Source: Gymnorhina tibicen
Taxonomy: Eukaryota; Chordata; Aves; Passeriformes; Artamidae
Direction of reading: 5' to 3'
Assembly: GCA_013399875.1 (NCBI GenBank)
Contig: VXAZ01001725.1
Location: forward strand, 894,983 to 958,982
DNA: 64,000 bases
Made by a program: the position numbers and the translations under genes. Below are positions 13,321-30,600 of the stretch, piece after piece. Within the stretch, counting starts at the first letter, position 1. Each line of letters begins with the position of its first letter. The notes below the pieces were generated by a model. It had not been told where the DNA came from. It saw nothing but the letters and a program-made list of their open reading frames with translations, and made no database searches.

Positions 13321-16189
13321 GATCATTTCTGTTACAAGTGGGGACATGCACGTGGGACCTTGAGGGCAGAAGAGGCCCATGGGGCTGTGAGAAGCGGCCC
13401 CTGTGCCAGGAGTCAGGAGTATGTGAGAGGCTTCAGACACACATGGAGCGAGTGAGGATGGAGTAGGCAGGGGAGACACAAAATCCATCCCCTAAGGTAA
13501 CATGCAGAGCTCCAGCTTGGGTAGCACCCATGCTACTAATGTCGTGTTGGAGGTTTTTTTAAGTGGAAATGAAACTGCTTTAACTGAGTTCCCAAGCAAA
13601 GAGGAAAGTCAAGATAAAAGTATAATTTACATGGAGACCTGTTTTTCCAGACCCTTGTTCTCATGGAAGGTTGAGTGTGGGCACTGGAGGACAGGCAGAG
13701 GATCAGCAGTGTGCAGTCACTGTACAGTTGGCACAGCTCTGGGGTAAGCTAGAACAGGATTCTTCAATCCACATCCCTACTGATGCTGGGGAGACACGTA
13801 CCAGCTTAAACCTGTCCCAGCCTCGATCACTGCTGTGACAGTGTGGGCAAAACCCAGGGATTCCAGCTGAAACCCAAGCAGGAGCCTAGGTTAACTGTAA
13901 CTCGAAGTCATGGCCAGATGGTTACCATCCAGCAGAGGAATAATGAAGGTATTAAGGTTAATTTAACAGGCTTAAGTCTATAGGTGGTCTTAGAGGGCTG
14001 CAGCCAAGTAGCTGAAACCTACCACCCCTTCCTTGGCCTGGGAGCGTGCAAGCAGCAGTGGTGGATGGAGGCTCCTGGTGCAGGTTTAGTGCTGTGGAGG
14101 ATGTGGAGGATTTCCCCAGGGAGCACGGGGGGGAGGCTGAAGATCTGCCTGCCTGAGCAGACACTGCTGGCAGAGGAGGGCAGAGGAGTTTGAGAAATTC
14201 TGAGCTTTTAGCATGGAAACCTGTGAAGCATAGAAATTGTCCACGGATTAGAAAATTTTATCTACTGTCATGTATGAGACTGGTTAAAAATTTCCAGCGG
14301 GGTTTCCCTTTATCAGTGCTATTTCCTGCGCTCCAGTCACAGCCTGTCCCCTGACAGGCGTGTTGCTGCTTTAAAATTACAACTTTAATAGAGCAATGAG
14401 CAGAACTTGCTGTTTTATTTTGAGCACCAGGGAGTAGCAACCCTTTCGGCTCACCTGCTCCCAGGGTCGGAGAAAGAGGTTCAGGAAGTCCAGGGTGTCA
14501 CCCCCAGGGAGGAGGTGGCCCAGCTGGGGTCAGCGGGGAGTGTCACCTCTTATCTGTGAAGTGATGGCTCTAGGGATGCAGTTACTCAGCTCAGATCTGA
14601 ATCCCATAGGAATCCCAGCAGGCCAGCACTTCATCTTAGCCCTCTTTCCCTCAGGGAAACTCCACGATGTACTCTCCAGCACCAAGGCCTCCTGACAGGG
14701 GTGAGGCCCATCCATGCACTCCAAGACAAGGTGTCCACCTCCAACCTGACCTCCTCAGCCCCTCACCCCTCAGACCTGCCCAGATGTCCCCTCCAAGGAG
14801 CTGCCCCAAGCCCAACAGCACAGGCAGCTGCTTTTCAGTGCCTGCAACGGTGCCTGTTGAGCCTCAGCCCAGATGTGGCCAGTGGGTCTGAACACTTAAA
14901 CCTTCTCCAGCACAGCAGATTATCAAACTCAATTTTATTTCACACTTTCTTTCCTTTACTGAGTACTATGTCACACCCATGGGTTCCTCCCAGGTTCTCT
15001 GCCCAGCCAGGCCTTCCTAATAGTATCCAGCATCCCTTACAGGCAGCCCTTTATTAGGAGAGCTCCTGTGCCTGAGTAAGAGGTGGGAAAGGATGATCAA
15101 AGCACATGGGTTCCTCCTCAGTCCCTTTTTGCTTCCTGAGTTTATCCAGTCAACATTTGAATGCATTTGAGTCCTTCCTGCAGAGCAAGGGAGGAAAAGG
15201 GCCCTTTGTTTTCTTGTTGCTAAAGCACCTTACTTCTAATTAACAGAGTGATTTAATTAACATTAGGCAGAATCAGCCTGGTTTTGTTCCCTTAGGGGAT
15301 AAGGGGAGGTTAGCAGGCAAGGCAAACAGGTAACATCCTCTTCTGACACTAATTCTCCAGGGCACGGTCCTGATTTCTGAAGGCTGCTCCAGGCTATCTT
15401 CTCCAGACGCTTTGAATCTAAGGAGGAAATAAAAACAGAGTGTGAATAAAGTTCACATTTGGGGAGGGAGGTTGGTTTTGACTGACTATTTGTTTCCTCA
15501 GATGGTGGTAGGGAGTGTGGGGAGTTTCTGAGAGATCACAAACAACTTCGGGACAGCTTAGAGCAGAACTTGGAAAAACAAACCAAATTTTTTTTTCTTT
15601 CAGCTGAAAATGATGTGTACAGTACTATCCTTCTCTGTCATGCTGAGATTCTCATTATTCAGAGGAACAAGCACTTGCTGCTGCAGATTTCATGTGCATG
15701 GATCAGAAAAGTGTTAATGGACAGCTACTGGTACCAGCCAGGCCTCCACCCAGACCCAGGTACAACAGTTTTATAATATGCTGTGCAAAGCATGGTAAGT
15801 TTATAATATATTCACAGCAACACACTCATCGCCTTTATTAAGTGTGGGTTTGTCAGATTTTTGGCATTGCAGAGAGCATCTCTATGAAGCACAGGGCCAG
15901 AAGTACTTGGGTAAGGCACAAAGAAATGAATCATTTGCTAGGTAGCCTCAGCCTGGCTGCAAGGACACCTCGCCTGGCTGCAGTTTGTGTTGTCTTCTGC
16001 CTCTCCTCCCCAGCGGGCTGGCAGGGCACTTACTGGGATTCTGCTTCCTTTTGGTTTGGTTAAATCTACTGCTTAAATCAGCACTTCTGACTTTTTCTTA
16101 CTGTGTTGCTACTGATTGTTGTTGACAGGGAGAGAAAAAAATGCCCTTCTCTGAATGCTACACCAGAGCAAATTATCCTGTCTTTATTA
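13321..16189. other. Non-coding, nothing recognised
   Basis: The sequence is moderately GC-rich to about 15,060 and then AT-rich. Open frames overlap on both strands without coding character. No repeat family was recognised. Confidence 0.45.
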
Positions 16190-17600
16190 TTTTCAATTAA
16201 TATTAAGACTGAATAGTGCAGCCTTGGCACAGTCTAAAGTGCGAACAAGGCGAATTAGACGAGAGATTACACATTTTTGGCATTCTGGCATTAACTAAAA
16301 TAATTTAAGCTTTGCCTTTGGTGGTGGTCTTAAAGCAAGCGGAATGCGAAGGTGGAATTTGGGACCGGCTCTGGAATACCCTGGTGTGAATTTCTTTCTT
16401 TAGAAGAGAGTGTTTAATTCCACATATTAACATGTTGGGCTATTTTACTAAAAGTGAAGTTACGCTGATTAGTTACACTACAGAAGCTAAAGTATGTACA
16501 TCTGCTTGAAGCAGGCATTTAATGGCAGGAATAATGGCTAACTTCGCTCATGTAACGTTTCACTTTAGGGATCTTTAAGAGATGCACATAACTGACGCTA
16601 CAGCTGGGAGAGCGTTTTTAAAAAATTATTTATTTTTATTTTCTTTTAAATAAGCAGAATTCAAGTAGTTTATTTTTTAAGTTACTTCCCCCCCTCAGAT
16701 TACAAGAATTTCACCTCTTTACTTATTGCAGGAATTTAATCTCCTTCCTTGCCAAAATGATCTCTCCTTCCCCTAAAATAAAACTGTGATGAATGGGACT
16801 AGAAAGGTAAATTCTTTAACTTTTTTTTTAAATGTGCCATTACACAACAAACTTCCCGGTATTGATTAAGCCCAGGTGGTCTGCTCACCCAGCAAACAGA
16901 TATTTTACAAAGCTTTATTATGCCTCATTAGAATTCAGTCCTTTAGAAGATTTCTAATTATATTGTCTAATAAAACTAAACCTTCGAAGCTATTTGCATA
17001 TTATATGAAGAAATCTCATACAACAAACTCACAGTGGATTCAATTAACATAATAGCTAATTATATATCCCATCAGCCTTTAGAGTAGCTCAGCATTCATG
17101 TTGCTCCTGTTTTAGCCTAGAGCAAAGGAGGTTTGAATTTTCACTTCTAAATATTGACTTTTAACTAATATCAAAAATGATTTGAACACTTTTGTGGATG
17201 AAAAGATAATGATTAAACTACATGAAACATTTTAAAAGACTTATTTCCAAGTCATTGAAACAATTCCTATTTAAACCTAAACCTTCCCATGTTATCCATT
17301 CCAAGTCTGTCCATATTTTATAAAAAAAAATGACCAGATATGTCTAATTATTTTGACAAATGTTTGAGTGACAGTTCGGTTATTTTGAAACTGCCTACTT
17401 CCTGCAGTTACATTTTGTATATTTTTTCATTGCACTTTGTAATGCAATTGTATTCTTGGCCAGTTGTGGTATCTATCAAGCAAGAAATTTAGGACTAGAT
17501 TAACAGAGACATAGTAATGAACAGGCATTTGAGCACCCTATAATTGACTGTTATTAAGGTGTTGTCACAGTAGTCTGTAATGAATTCTCTTGTTTTCTTT
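16190..17600. promoter_or_regulatory. Candidate conserved regulatory block
   Basis: About 1.4 kb of non-repetitive AT-rich DNA lies upstream of the CNPY1 exon. It has many homeodomain-type TAAT/ATTA cores (for example around 16,870-17,080) and an octamer-like ATTTGCAT near 16,992-17,000. Its texture is that of developmental enhancers, with even composition, no microsatellites and no decayed LINE pieces. This is inferred from composition only; no alignment was made. Confidence 0.3.
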
Positions 17601-19959
17601 TGAAATTGGATGAGGTATTCTGCAAAAAAAGAAGAAAAAAAAACCCACAAAAACAAATGCAAAAGTTTCCTTCAACCTTCAAAAAAATGCCCCAAAGAGA
17701 CAAAGCCTTTTTTTTTTCCTTTTAAAGATTTCAAATGATTTGAAGGTGCTTCCAATTTTGAAACACTCAGTAGAAAAATCAGGGAGGGAAGGAGCAAATT
17801 TTGTGACTTACGTGAAAACTTAAAAAAAAAAAAAGTGTTCATCAATCTCTTCGTCAAATGCAATAGAAAATCATATTTATATTTTTGCACAAGATAGAAG
17901 ATAAAGTTTGTTGCTGAGTACATGGTTTTCTCCCATTACAATGATGGCTGCCTTTTCATTCATATTTTAATGAGGTTAGTATCTCTGAGACAGCTTTTTC
18001 GGGTGGAGGCCCATGTCTCCGGTACAATTACAATAGGAGTTGCTTTATTGACAAGTACTATTCAAAATCTTCACAGTATAGAAAGAAAGGCTTTAGTTTT
18101 CCACCACTTGTCCAAATACTTATTCCTCTCTTACTATTAAAACACTTTCAGAAAGAGCACTCTCAACTGCCTGGAGCCCTGTACACCGGGCAGAGCACAG
18201 CTCAGCAAAAAATACTTTGCTTAAATTCAAGTTGCATTTATGTCTGCAAAAATTTCCCTCGGTAAAACCCAACAAATAGACACCAGAAATTAATACATAG
18301 TCTTGGCAGCTTCTGCATCCATGGGTTTACATGGGTTTACAAGAAATAAGCTTTTATAAATTATAGTTCCTACCCAAATTGTGAGTCTGACTCCAACCAT
18401 CTAAGGGAGGGCAAAGTTATGGAGATTACACATCCAGTATATAATTTATTAGACAGAAACAAAAAAATTTGCAAATCCAGCTCTTGGCAAGTTAATCTCT
18501 TGTGCTTTTTTTCATCTTCTCTATGTATATGCTAGCTCTCAAATACTTTTCATTACTGTAGCAAGGGAATACAGCCCAAATCTAAATATGATGCTAAATA
18601 AAAGCCTGAACCACATCACAGAAGTACTTGTACATGTACAAACACTTACTTTTGGTGCATCCAAAAGAAAGTTCACACAGCAAAATCCTCTCTGTAAATT
18701 TGTGGGGATCATCACGAAATTTGACGGTTAATTATTTTTTTCAGATGTTGGATACAATTTCTCCCAGGTCAGTTCTTGGCTGTGCTGCACATGACAACGT
18801 TCAGGAGAAAGGAGTGCCCTGTGTTTGGGCAGGGTACCCCGTGGCATCCATGGGCTTTGGCTCAGCCACACAGCACATTCCCAATCAGTCAGGAAGCCAC
18901 AGGAAAGGGCTGCAGGAGGTATAAATATACACCTGAATATTGGTTGGACTATAGCCATAGGAAAACCTGTTTTTCCAAAATTTGCTAAGAAAACCCTTCT
19001 GCTGGGGATACCGAAACTATGTGAAAAGAAACACAGCCACGAAAAGTGCCTTTCCCCATCAACTAACTTAAGTTACTGTCCTGGATGTAAACTTAGAAAA
19101 GGGATTAAATTTGGTGCAATTTATTGCTAGAGCAGTCAGACTGCAAAAAAAACCCCAGTCCCTCCCAGAGCAACACTGACCTCAATAAAAGGGATGCCAG
19201 GGCTGAAATTAGACTGAGAGGTCGAGTCCCACCTTCTGTCGTAAGGGCTGTAAAACCTTCCTTCCATATTCTCAGGTGTTTTTATTTTTTACCTTCAGAA
19301 ACTGCCACATATTTCTTGGAATTTTGTGGGGAAATGCTTGCTCTGTGCCTGAGCTGCCGGAGCCTCTGCACTCCCTGTCCCGGTGAGACGAAGAAGCAGC
19401 AGAGTTTGGAGCATAAGTTTCAAACTCCACTTCTGCCACCACTTTCTGCCTCCACCAGCTTTTTGTTCCAGTTTGCAAAACACCGTGTTTTCTTGAAAAA
19501 AAAATTTGCATCCCAGTGGATGAGATGGAATTTTAATAGGAAAACATGGTTTTGTATCAGACTGTCTTTACTGTAAAATAAGTTATGCTGCCCTACAAAC
19601 AGGGTTGGGATCAAAAGGCTGCTGTCTTTTTTTTTTTTTGTCCTTTTTTTTCTACTAGGCACTTTTTTGCTTTTCCCAGACATTTTTTTTTGTATCTTTT
19701 TTTTTAGACACTTTTTTTGCTCTTCCCAGTTTTCATAAAAAGTAGACTCCCCATCCATATGTGACTGGGGGAGGGAGGGATTTCATAATGGCCCTGGTGC
19801 AAGAAGAAGACGAAGGGGGAGAGAGAGGAAAAAAACCCTCTAAGCTTTAATTTTAATTCTCCTGCCTTTATTTATCTGATTTGTGGCCAGATGGTGGTGA
19901 AGCAAGGCAACCCCTTTGTGCAAATGAAGCCCACATGTGAAAGTCCTTCTGTAATGTAA
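17601..19959. other. Non-coding, with poly-A/T runs
   Basis: There are several poly-A and poly-T runs (17,620-17,645; 17,708-17,718; 17,822-17,834; 19,628-19,710). At 18,321-18,341 an 11-base unit (CATGGGTTTAC) is duplicated in tandem. A 150-codon plus-strand frame at 19,124-19,576 contains an exon-like segment (19,299-19,382) with good splice signals but no recognisable homology. Confidence 0.4.
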
Positions 19960-20109
19960 TCATTGAGACCGGAAGGGTTCATACTGTGTCTGAAAAGAGA
20001 CAATGGAGCCGGGATATATCAACATCGCCGAAATCGAGTTCATTTGCGATGCAGGCCCTTTGACTATGGTTGTCATGAAAACTTCCTACTTTGATCAGCA
20101 GAGGGTGGA

Positions 20110-20810
20110 GAGAAAAAGAAGAAGAAGGAAAAAAAAAGAAGTCTTCTAAAGGGGCAGGGATGCGGCGCGGGTGTTTGCTGTGCACTTGGCTCCGGTTCAC
20201 GCCCCTTTCCGGAAGACGCAACAGGGAGAGGAGCATCTTGCACCTTGACCTGTCTAGACGGGGCGCGAAGTTTGGGGGGTTTTTTTTGTCCCCGTTTCCA
20301 AGGGCGAGGGTTGCTCTTTGACCCCCACCACCAGCGGTGGTGGCTCTCAGGGCATAGGTAGCGGCCAGAGGCTTCCTGCCGAATTCTCGACGCGGCCGGG
20401 AGGGAAGGGGATGGACAAAGACACGGACCAGCTGTTCGGAAATAAAGCTGAAATAGTAGAACCTGGGAGAAGCTAGGTTTTGTAAGCTATTATTTTCTGC
20501 ACAAAACCCCTGGGAGGTATTAAACAGCTGCATCTGAGCTGGCGAGCAGCGGCTAAAAGACAGAGCAACAACTGAGAGCCCAGGACTTTGGCAAACTCCG
20601 CTTCAACCAGAGAAACAAGTGGCTGGAGCGCCAAGGGCTTTCATGGCCCGAACGTCCGCCGCCGGCCGTCTCCCTTCGCAGCGGTGTCTTCGGGCTGCCG
20701 GGAGGTTTCCAAGTGGGAGGCTGGCTTTGGAGGAGGGCGAGGGGCGCGGGGGGCGTGGGGGTGTGAGCTGAAGGGCCCACGCAGGTTCTCCAGGGCCACC
20801 TTATCTGGAG
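20110..20810. promoter_or_regulatory. CpG-rich block upstream of the CNPY1 exon
   Basis: The GC and CpG content is much higher than in the flanks (clusters at 20,160-20,280, 20,380-20,400 and 20,640-20,760). It is preceded at 19,960-20,110 by a non-repetitive stretch that looks conserved. It lies 2.1 kb before the CNPY1 exon, so it may be a promoter for a short CNPY1 transcript, or a CpG-island enhancer. The long minus-strand frame across it (184 codons) is judged to be a chance product of base composition. Confidence 0.35.
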
Positions 20811-22540
20811 CTGACGTTTTTAATTACGTGTGTAATGTAATGTGTCGACGGTTCTTCATAGCGAGAGGGATGCTCTTTTTGCTCTTCCTGCTGTCTAACT
20901 AGGCATTATCTGTATGAAGTGTGGGGTTTTGGTGATGTAATAAGCAAAAAAAAAAAAATCAGTTTTTTCTCCATGATGTTTCTTTAGCAAAGTCAGAGAG
21001 CAACTTAACGGAGTTATTGGGACAGAAAAGGAGATGGGATAGATTTACTCCTAGGTGAGGAGAGAAAAATCTATGCAGACTATGAAAAGAAATCAGTGTT
21101 TAATCTGATGCTTACAAACCTTTGAAATTTGGGGTAGGCCAACATAACAAATGAGTAACCTTTTATTTTCCAGCCACAGCTGTGTCAGTGTGCCCACTCT
21201 TTCTCATCACTAGGAAAATAATGCAGATCGTGCCTTGTTTTAATATTCTTGCCATATTTTAAGATACTCTGTGCTGGTTCCTCACAGAAACTGGCTGAGT
21301 GTTTTGTGATAACACTGCATTTTGTCAGATGCTTTATAACGTTATTTAGAAACTGTATTTAGTATTTGGATCTATTTAGGGCTTCATAAATATGAATAAA
21401 GCATTTACAAAAGGCACATCGCTTGCAGAAGTAACCCATGGATTAGACCAGATGCTTCATATGTTACAAATTTCCTAAACTTCAACAGTTCCAAACTACA
21501 TTTTACTCATGGATTTTTTTTCTAAGTGATTAAATATAAATTAGCATTTCCCAGAAAAAAAAAATCTCTGCTGATTTATGTGCAGGAAATAAGGGAATTG
21601 TACGAGTGGCTAAAATCCAGATTGCTAACTGGAGTTTCAAATATTTATAGACAAATTAGGAGAGGAGGGGAGGGTTGTCATCTTTTTTTTTCCTTAGGCC
21701 TTGTGGTGTAGAGATGGGTTTTTCTCATCTAGTTCTGTTAAAAACACCGAGGTGCTCTGCCTGGCTTCATGCCAGTGCCTTCTTCAAAATTATATTTCAT
21801 ATATTTTTCTTTAATGCTTTCGGGGGCTTTTTTTTTCTTTTTAACTGTTGTGGAAAGTGAACAAAAACAAACAAAAAAAAGACCCTGAAAAGCCAGGGGG
21901 TTGTGCTGGCCGTGGCCTTCTGAGCAGTCGAAAGAAGCAGGCGAGTGAGCCAGCGAGGAGCACAGGCACAGCTCTGCCTCTGTCACTGCCAGCTCACGGT
22001 TATTGCGTGTCCTGGCAGGTATTGCTTTGATTTTTTCCGTCAAGCACAGCAAAACGGCCTTTTCTTGGGGGTGGGTGTGTGGGTGTGTGTGTGTACGACT
22101 TCCAGCAGGCAGATTTTCTTTCACTGTGGTTGCTCTCTGCCCGTGTTAAAGGGCTTCCCCTTGTTTATGGGTTGAAGGCTGTATTTTGGAGACAGGAATT
22201 TCCTCTTAATACGCACCCTGACTTCCTACAAGGTGCCAAACACCAGGCTGGCTGGTGCACCCCCTTGGACCTGCACTCACCCACCCATCCCAGGGGGGTA
22301 GAGATGCATTTTGGGCCACCGAGGTGAATTGCCAGCAGCTCCCTAAATGCTGGGGTGAGGGGAGCTCAGCAGCTCTCTGCTGTCGGCTGCTCTATCTGCG
22401 CTGAAATCAGAGCTGCATCTGCAAGGCCAGGGAGCTGTATTTATGGCACATCGTCACCACTAATATCAGACTACAAAATGGGCTCGTTTTATTTAAATTT
22501 CGAGTGCCTCCTCCAGGAGTCCATGTTCAAAGGGCCGTGG
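20811..22540. other. Non-coding sequence before the CNPY1 exon
   Basis: The sequence is AT-rich to about 21,850, then mixed. A GT-rich patch lies at 22,066-22,095. The stretch 22,380-22,530 is even in composition and could be conserved. No CNPY1 upstream exon was recognised. Confidence 0.4.
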
Positions 22541-22561
22541 NNNNNNNNNNNNNNNNNNNNN
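22541..22561. other. Assembly gap (21 N) beside G runs
   Basis: Twenty-one N bases are followed by long G runs (22,562-22,591) and, shortly after, C runs (22,636-22,651). The gap was probably caused by the G-rich sequence. Its true size is unknown. It sits 330 bases before the CNPY1 exon. Confidence 0.95.
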
Positions 22562-22722
22562 GGGCGGTGGGGGGGGGGGGGAGTGGGGGGTGTCTCTAAC
22601 CAAGTGAAATGCCTTTTGGAGGGGTTTTCCTCCCGCCCCCCCCCCACCCCCCAATTCATGAATGTGATTTTGAAACAACAGTGAGGCTGGGCATGAAGTT
22701 TAAGTAATATTTGGTCGCATGA

Positions 22723-27555
<4,833 letters not shown>

Positions 27556-27662
27556 GGCTTTGCAAAAATGCCCTCTCACATGGGGATGCACCAGTTGTGT
27601 CATGCCCTGTAAGGGAAGAGTCAGACACTGAATTATTTAACACATTTGAGGACAGGAATTGA
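27556..27662 (+). CDS. CNPY1: Candidate terminal exon of CNPY1
   Basis: After AG at 27,554-27,555 the frame set by the previous exon's phase reads GLCKNALSHGD and continues for 34 codons after the split codon to a TGA at 27,660-27,662. Canopy last exons start with Asp/Gly-Leu-Cys, and CNPY2 reads LCDHALH here, so the LC-x2-AL pattern fits. The family normally ends in an ER-retrieval tetrapeptide such as HTEL or HDEL. Here DTEL occurs at 27,624-27,635 but is followed by eight more residues before the stop. The polypyrimidine tract before the acceptor is short (five T). Among the AG sites followed by a phase-1 Asp/Gly-Leu-Cys that I could find downstream, this one is the nearest and fits best. 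RNA evidence is needed, because human CNPY1 has a much shorter and different tail. Confidence 0.38.
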
Positions 27663-30600
27663 AAAGAAATTGATTGTTTTACTCTTTTTTTAAAAAAATC
27701 TTTCTTTATCTGTTTCAATAGAATATATCTGAAAGAGTCTGATTCATTGTCAGTGTGTCATGGTTATGCCTCCTGCTGTCCCTCATTTCTGATTTATTGC
27801 CCAAAGTTGTTTAACATGCTTTAATTTTCACCTTCACACATTCAGCGGTGGACGTGCTTCAAGAAGAAAACCTGTGTTTTTCTAGTTTGAAAAATATGTA
27901 TTTTTGATTAAAGAAACAGGTACTTTCAGCAAAGCATTACTCTTCAGGACATCAGTAAATCACATGGAACTTTTCCTATCTTAGGTGCCTGAGCAGAGGC
28001 TGCTGCTCACAAAGGTTGCAGAAGAGATCAGCCCCTCATTGCAGACTGAAGTAAGATGAGAACACCAGTTTTTCCTTGCTTAATCAATTTTTGCTATTGT
28101 AATATCTCCGCTGGTTTCTACTTTTAATCATTGAAGGTGCCCGCATTCCACAGGGGGGTTTAATTATTATTAGTAGTAGTAGTAGTAGTAGTATTTTAAC
28201 TGTTTTTCTGTTTCTGATATTTTTATATGAAATGTGAAGAGATTTTGATGAGAATGTGGAGTTTAATGGGCAGCTGGTTTTTCAGCCTTATTTCTACGTT
28301 CAGGTTTTTATTTACCCCAAGGTATTCATCTCACTTGTGCCGATTTTCACAAAATCAACATCTGATTGTCACAGAGCTGGGGTCTGTAAAAACTGAGCCT
28401 CCTGCTCCAGCAGAAAAAGATAACTCAGAGAATTTCAAAAAGCCTATTATTTTTTTCATGCATTTAAGAGATGACTTTAATCTGTATTTCCAGACTAGAA
28501 AGAGTTTAGAGTTCATAGCTAAGAGCTGCAAAGTTTGTATCCCTGTTATTGAGATGATGATGGCAAACTTTTGAAGTAATTTGTCCTTTTAAAGGTGAAA
28601 TAACTTAGTAGAGTGTGTGCAGTCCTTAAAACAAGCCATTCCTTTAAAATTTCCATATCAAAGTCCCACTGATCCCGATACAAGCGTTCACTCAACATGA
28701 ACACCACTAGTGTAATAACTTTTTTTAATTAAAGCTTTCTTGCTGATGAAACGGCAAAAACCATCAAAATGCTCCTGACAGAGGTTATGCCTTTCATCGT
28801 TGGGGTGTTTTTTATGTCCAAAATATTTATTAATCAGTATAAAACATTTGGTCATAAATCTCACCCAGAGATGGGACTCAGTTCAGGTTGTTGCTGTGTC
28901 TCCAGAAGATAAAGTGGGAGAATATCTGCTTCAGGCTCCAATACTCTATAAAAGCACCATTTAAAAAGATGTTAACTACTTAGCCATGGTTTTAAGGTAA
29001 CAAGGCGAGTTCGTTCAAAGCAATATTTATCGTAAAAGTAAACTTTATAACAAAGAAAAAGTTCTGAAAATACATAGGTCAGATTGAGTAAACACCGAAG
29101 AATACAAAATGATGAATTGTATCACAAAAAAACAAAATCCCTCTCTGATTAAAAATATGTTAATAATGTCACATAATTTTAAAGTTTATTTATATATTTT
29201 ACAATATTTCTAAAGTTAAATATTTCAACAATAACACAATCTATCTCTCAGTGCATGTAAATTGCTGGAGCTTCTCAGAAGCCATTAGAGCAATACTGAT
29301 TTACAGCAGTTTAATGTCTTGTCTCCTAAATCTGTTATACAAAGATTTGTTGTCTGATCTAATGTTTTTAAAAAGACTGAAGTTTTTGCTCCAGGTGGAA
29401 CATTTTCTGCCATATCCTACTGACAGACCAGTTTTGCAGAATGCTTCATCAAAGTTATAATTTGAGTATTGTGGAGCAGCTATACTCTATAAAATGGAAA
29501 TAATAACTTCAATATTTAAGGAAGACTTTCTTCACACTTAATCCAGTTCAACACCTTCTTTGATGTGTATGTAAACAGTGATTTTTAAAGAAACTTTCAA
29601 ATATTTGAACTCCCTTTCTATTTCATTCTGCTTCCGAACAGCCAGTTTAGGCTGAGGTGGGTTCTTTAGTGTGGATACTGAGCTCACCTTACATGCAAAA
29701 CCTGCAATCAGCTGGCTCTGTTTAAAGTCTGAGAGCAGGAAAATGTTTCTTATTGTGCATAAAACTAAGATATATACATATCAAACTGTTTGTTTCCATT
29801 CCCCTTCTCTTTCTATTCTGTTAAATCTGTTGATTTTTGAGTGGGCAGAAAAGACAGATTTGGCTCAAAGTATGTTTAAAAAAACATATGTTACCATGTC
29901 ACATAAAAGGAAGACAGCTCCTGGGATTCTGTGCAGCTATTTCAAAGTCTAGCTAATTGTCATCTTATTTTAATCATTTATTTTTTCCCCAAAAATTTAA
30001 AAATATTTTACCTCCCTCTAGTATCCTCTTTTTATCATTCAACATGAAAAACCCATAAAAACAACTAATAAAATTGATTATCCAGGAGAACAGCATAGTG
30101 CAAGTGGCTGACCATTATAAAAAGATCAAAATAAATAAAGGTGGCAATTTCTGGGATTTTTTCCTTTGTATTTTGTAATAGAGGAAACTTTCGTGCTTTC
30201 TGTAACAGCGACTGCTAAATTATTTCAGGCAGATATGTTAGAATGTCTCTTTAAAATTTAAGTGCTGTCTTGTGCTTTGATATGCCCTCAAAATTGATCA
30301 CAATCATGCTATAAAAGAGTTCCTGAGTAACCTGGCTGGGTTTTTTTACTGAGCATCAAGTCGTCCAGTGCTGAACTCGGCACGGGCGTTCAGCCACTCT
30401 GGTTGGTGTGGTTTGCGCTGAGGAAACACGACGAGATGGTGGCAGTGAGGTATCTGTCTCAGAGGGAAAGCCTTTCTTTAAACTGCGATTTGCACGTTCA
30501 TACTTTTGCAATCTGTCTTTGAATTTCACACTGCAGAACTGCCAGAGAATTTTGGTGTCTGGTCCTTTTTGCATCAGTGTTAAGATATGGGCCAAATTCA

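Noticed and set aside
19299..19382. Exon-like segment with good acceptor and GTGAG donor, Cys-rich frame.
   Set aside because: The peptide (LCLSCRSLCTPCP) only superficially recalls the Cys-x2-Cys start of Canopy proteins. The following LVDEL-type motif is missing, so homology is not supported.
19979..20533. 184-codon minus-strand open frame.
   Set aside because: It runs through the CpG-rich block and a possibly conserved non-coding segment. No recognisable domain; low-complexity Phe/Ser and Gly runs.
21526..21711. Frame starting IKYKLAF with a weak resemblance to the CNPY1 exon before 22.9 kb.
   Set aside because: Matches are few and need gaps, and the required end (LKFA then GT) is absent. 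The neighbouring exon is well conserved, so a true exon should match far better.
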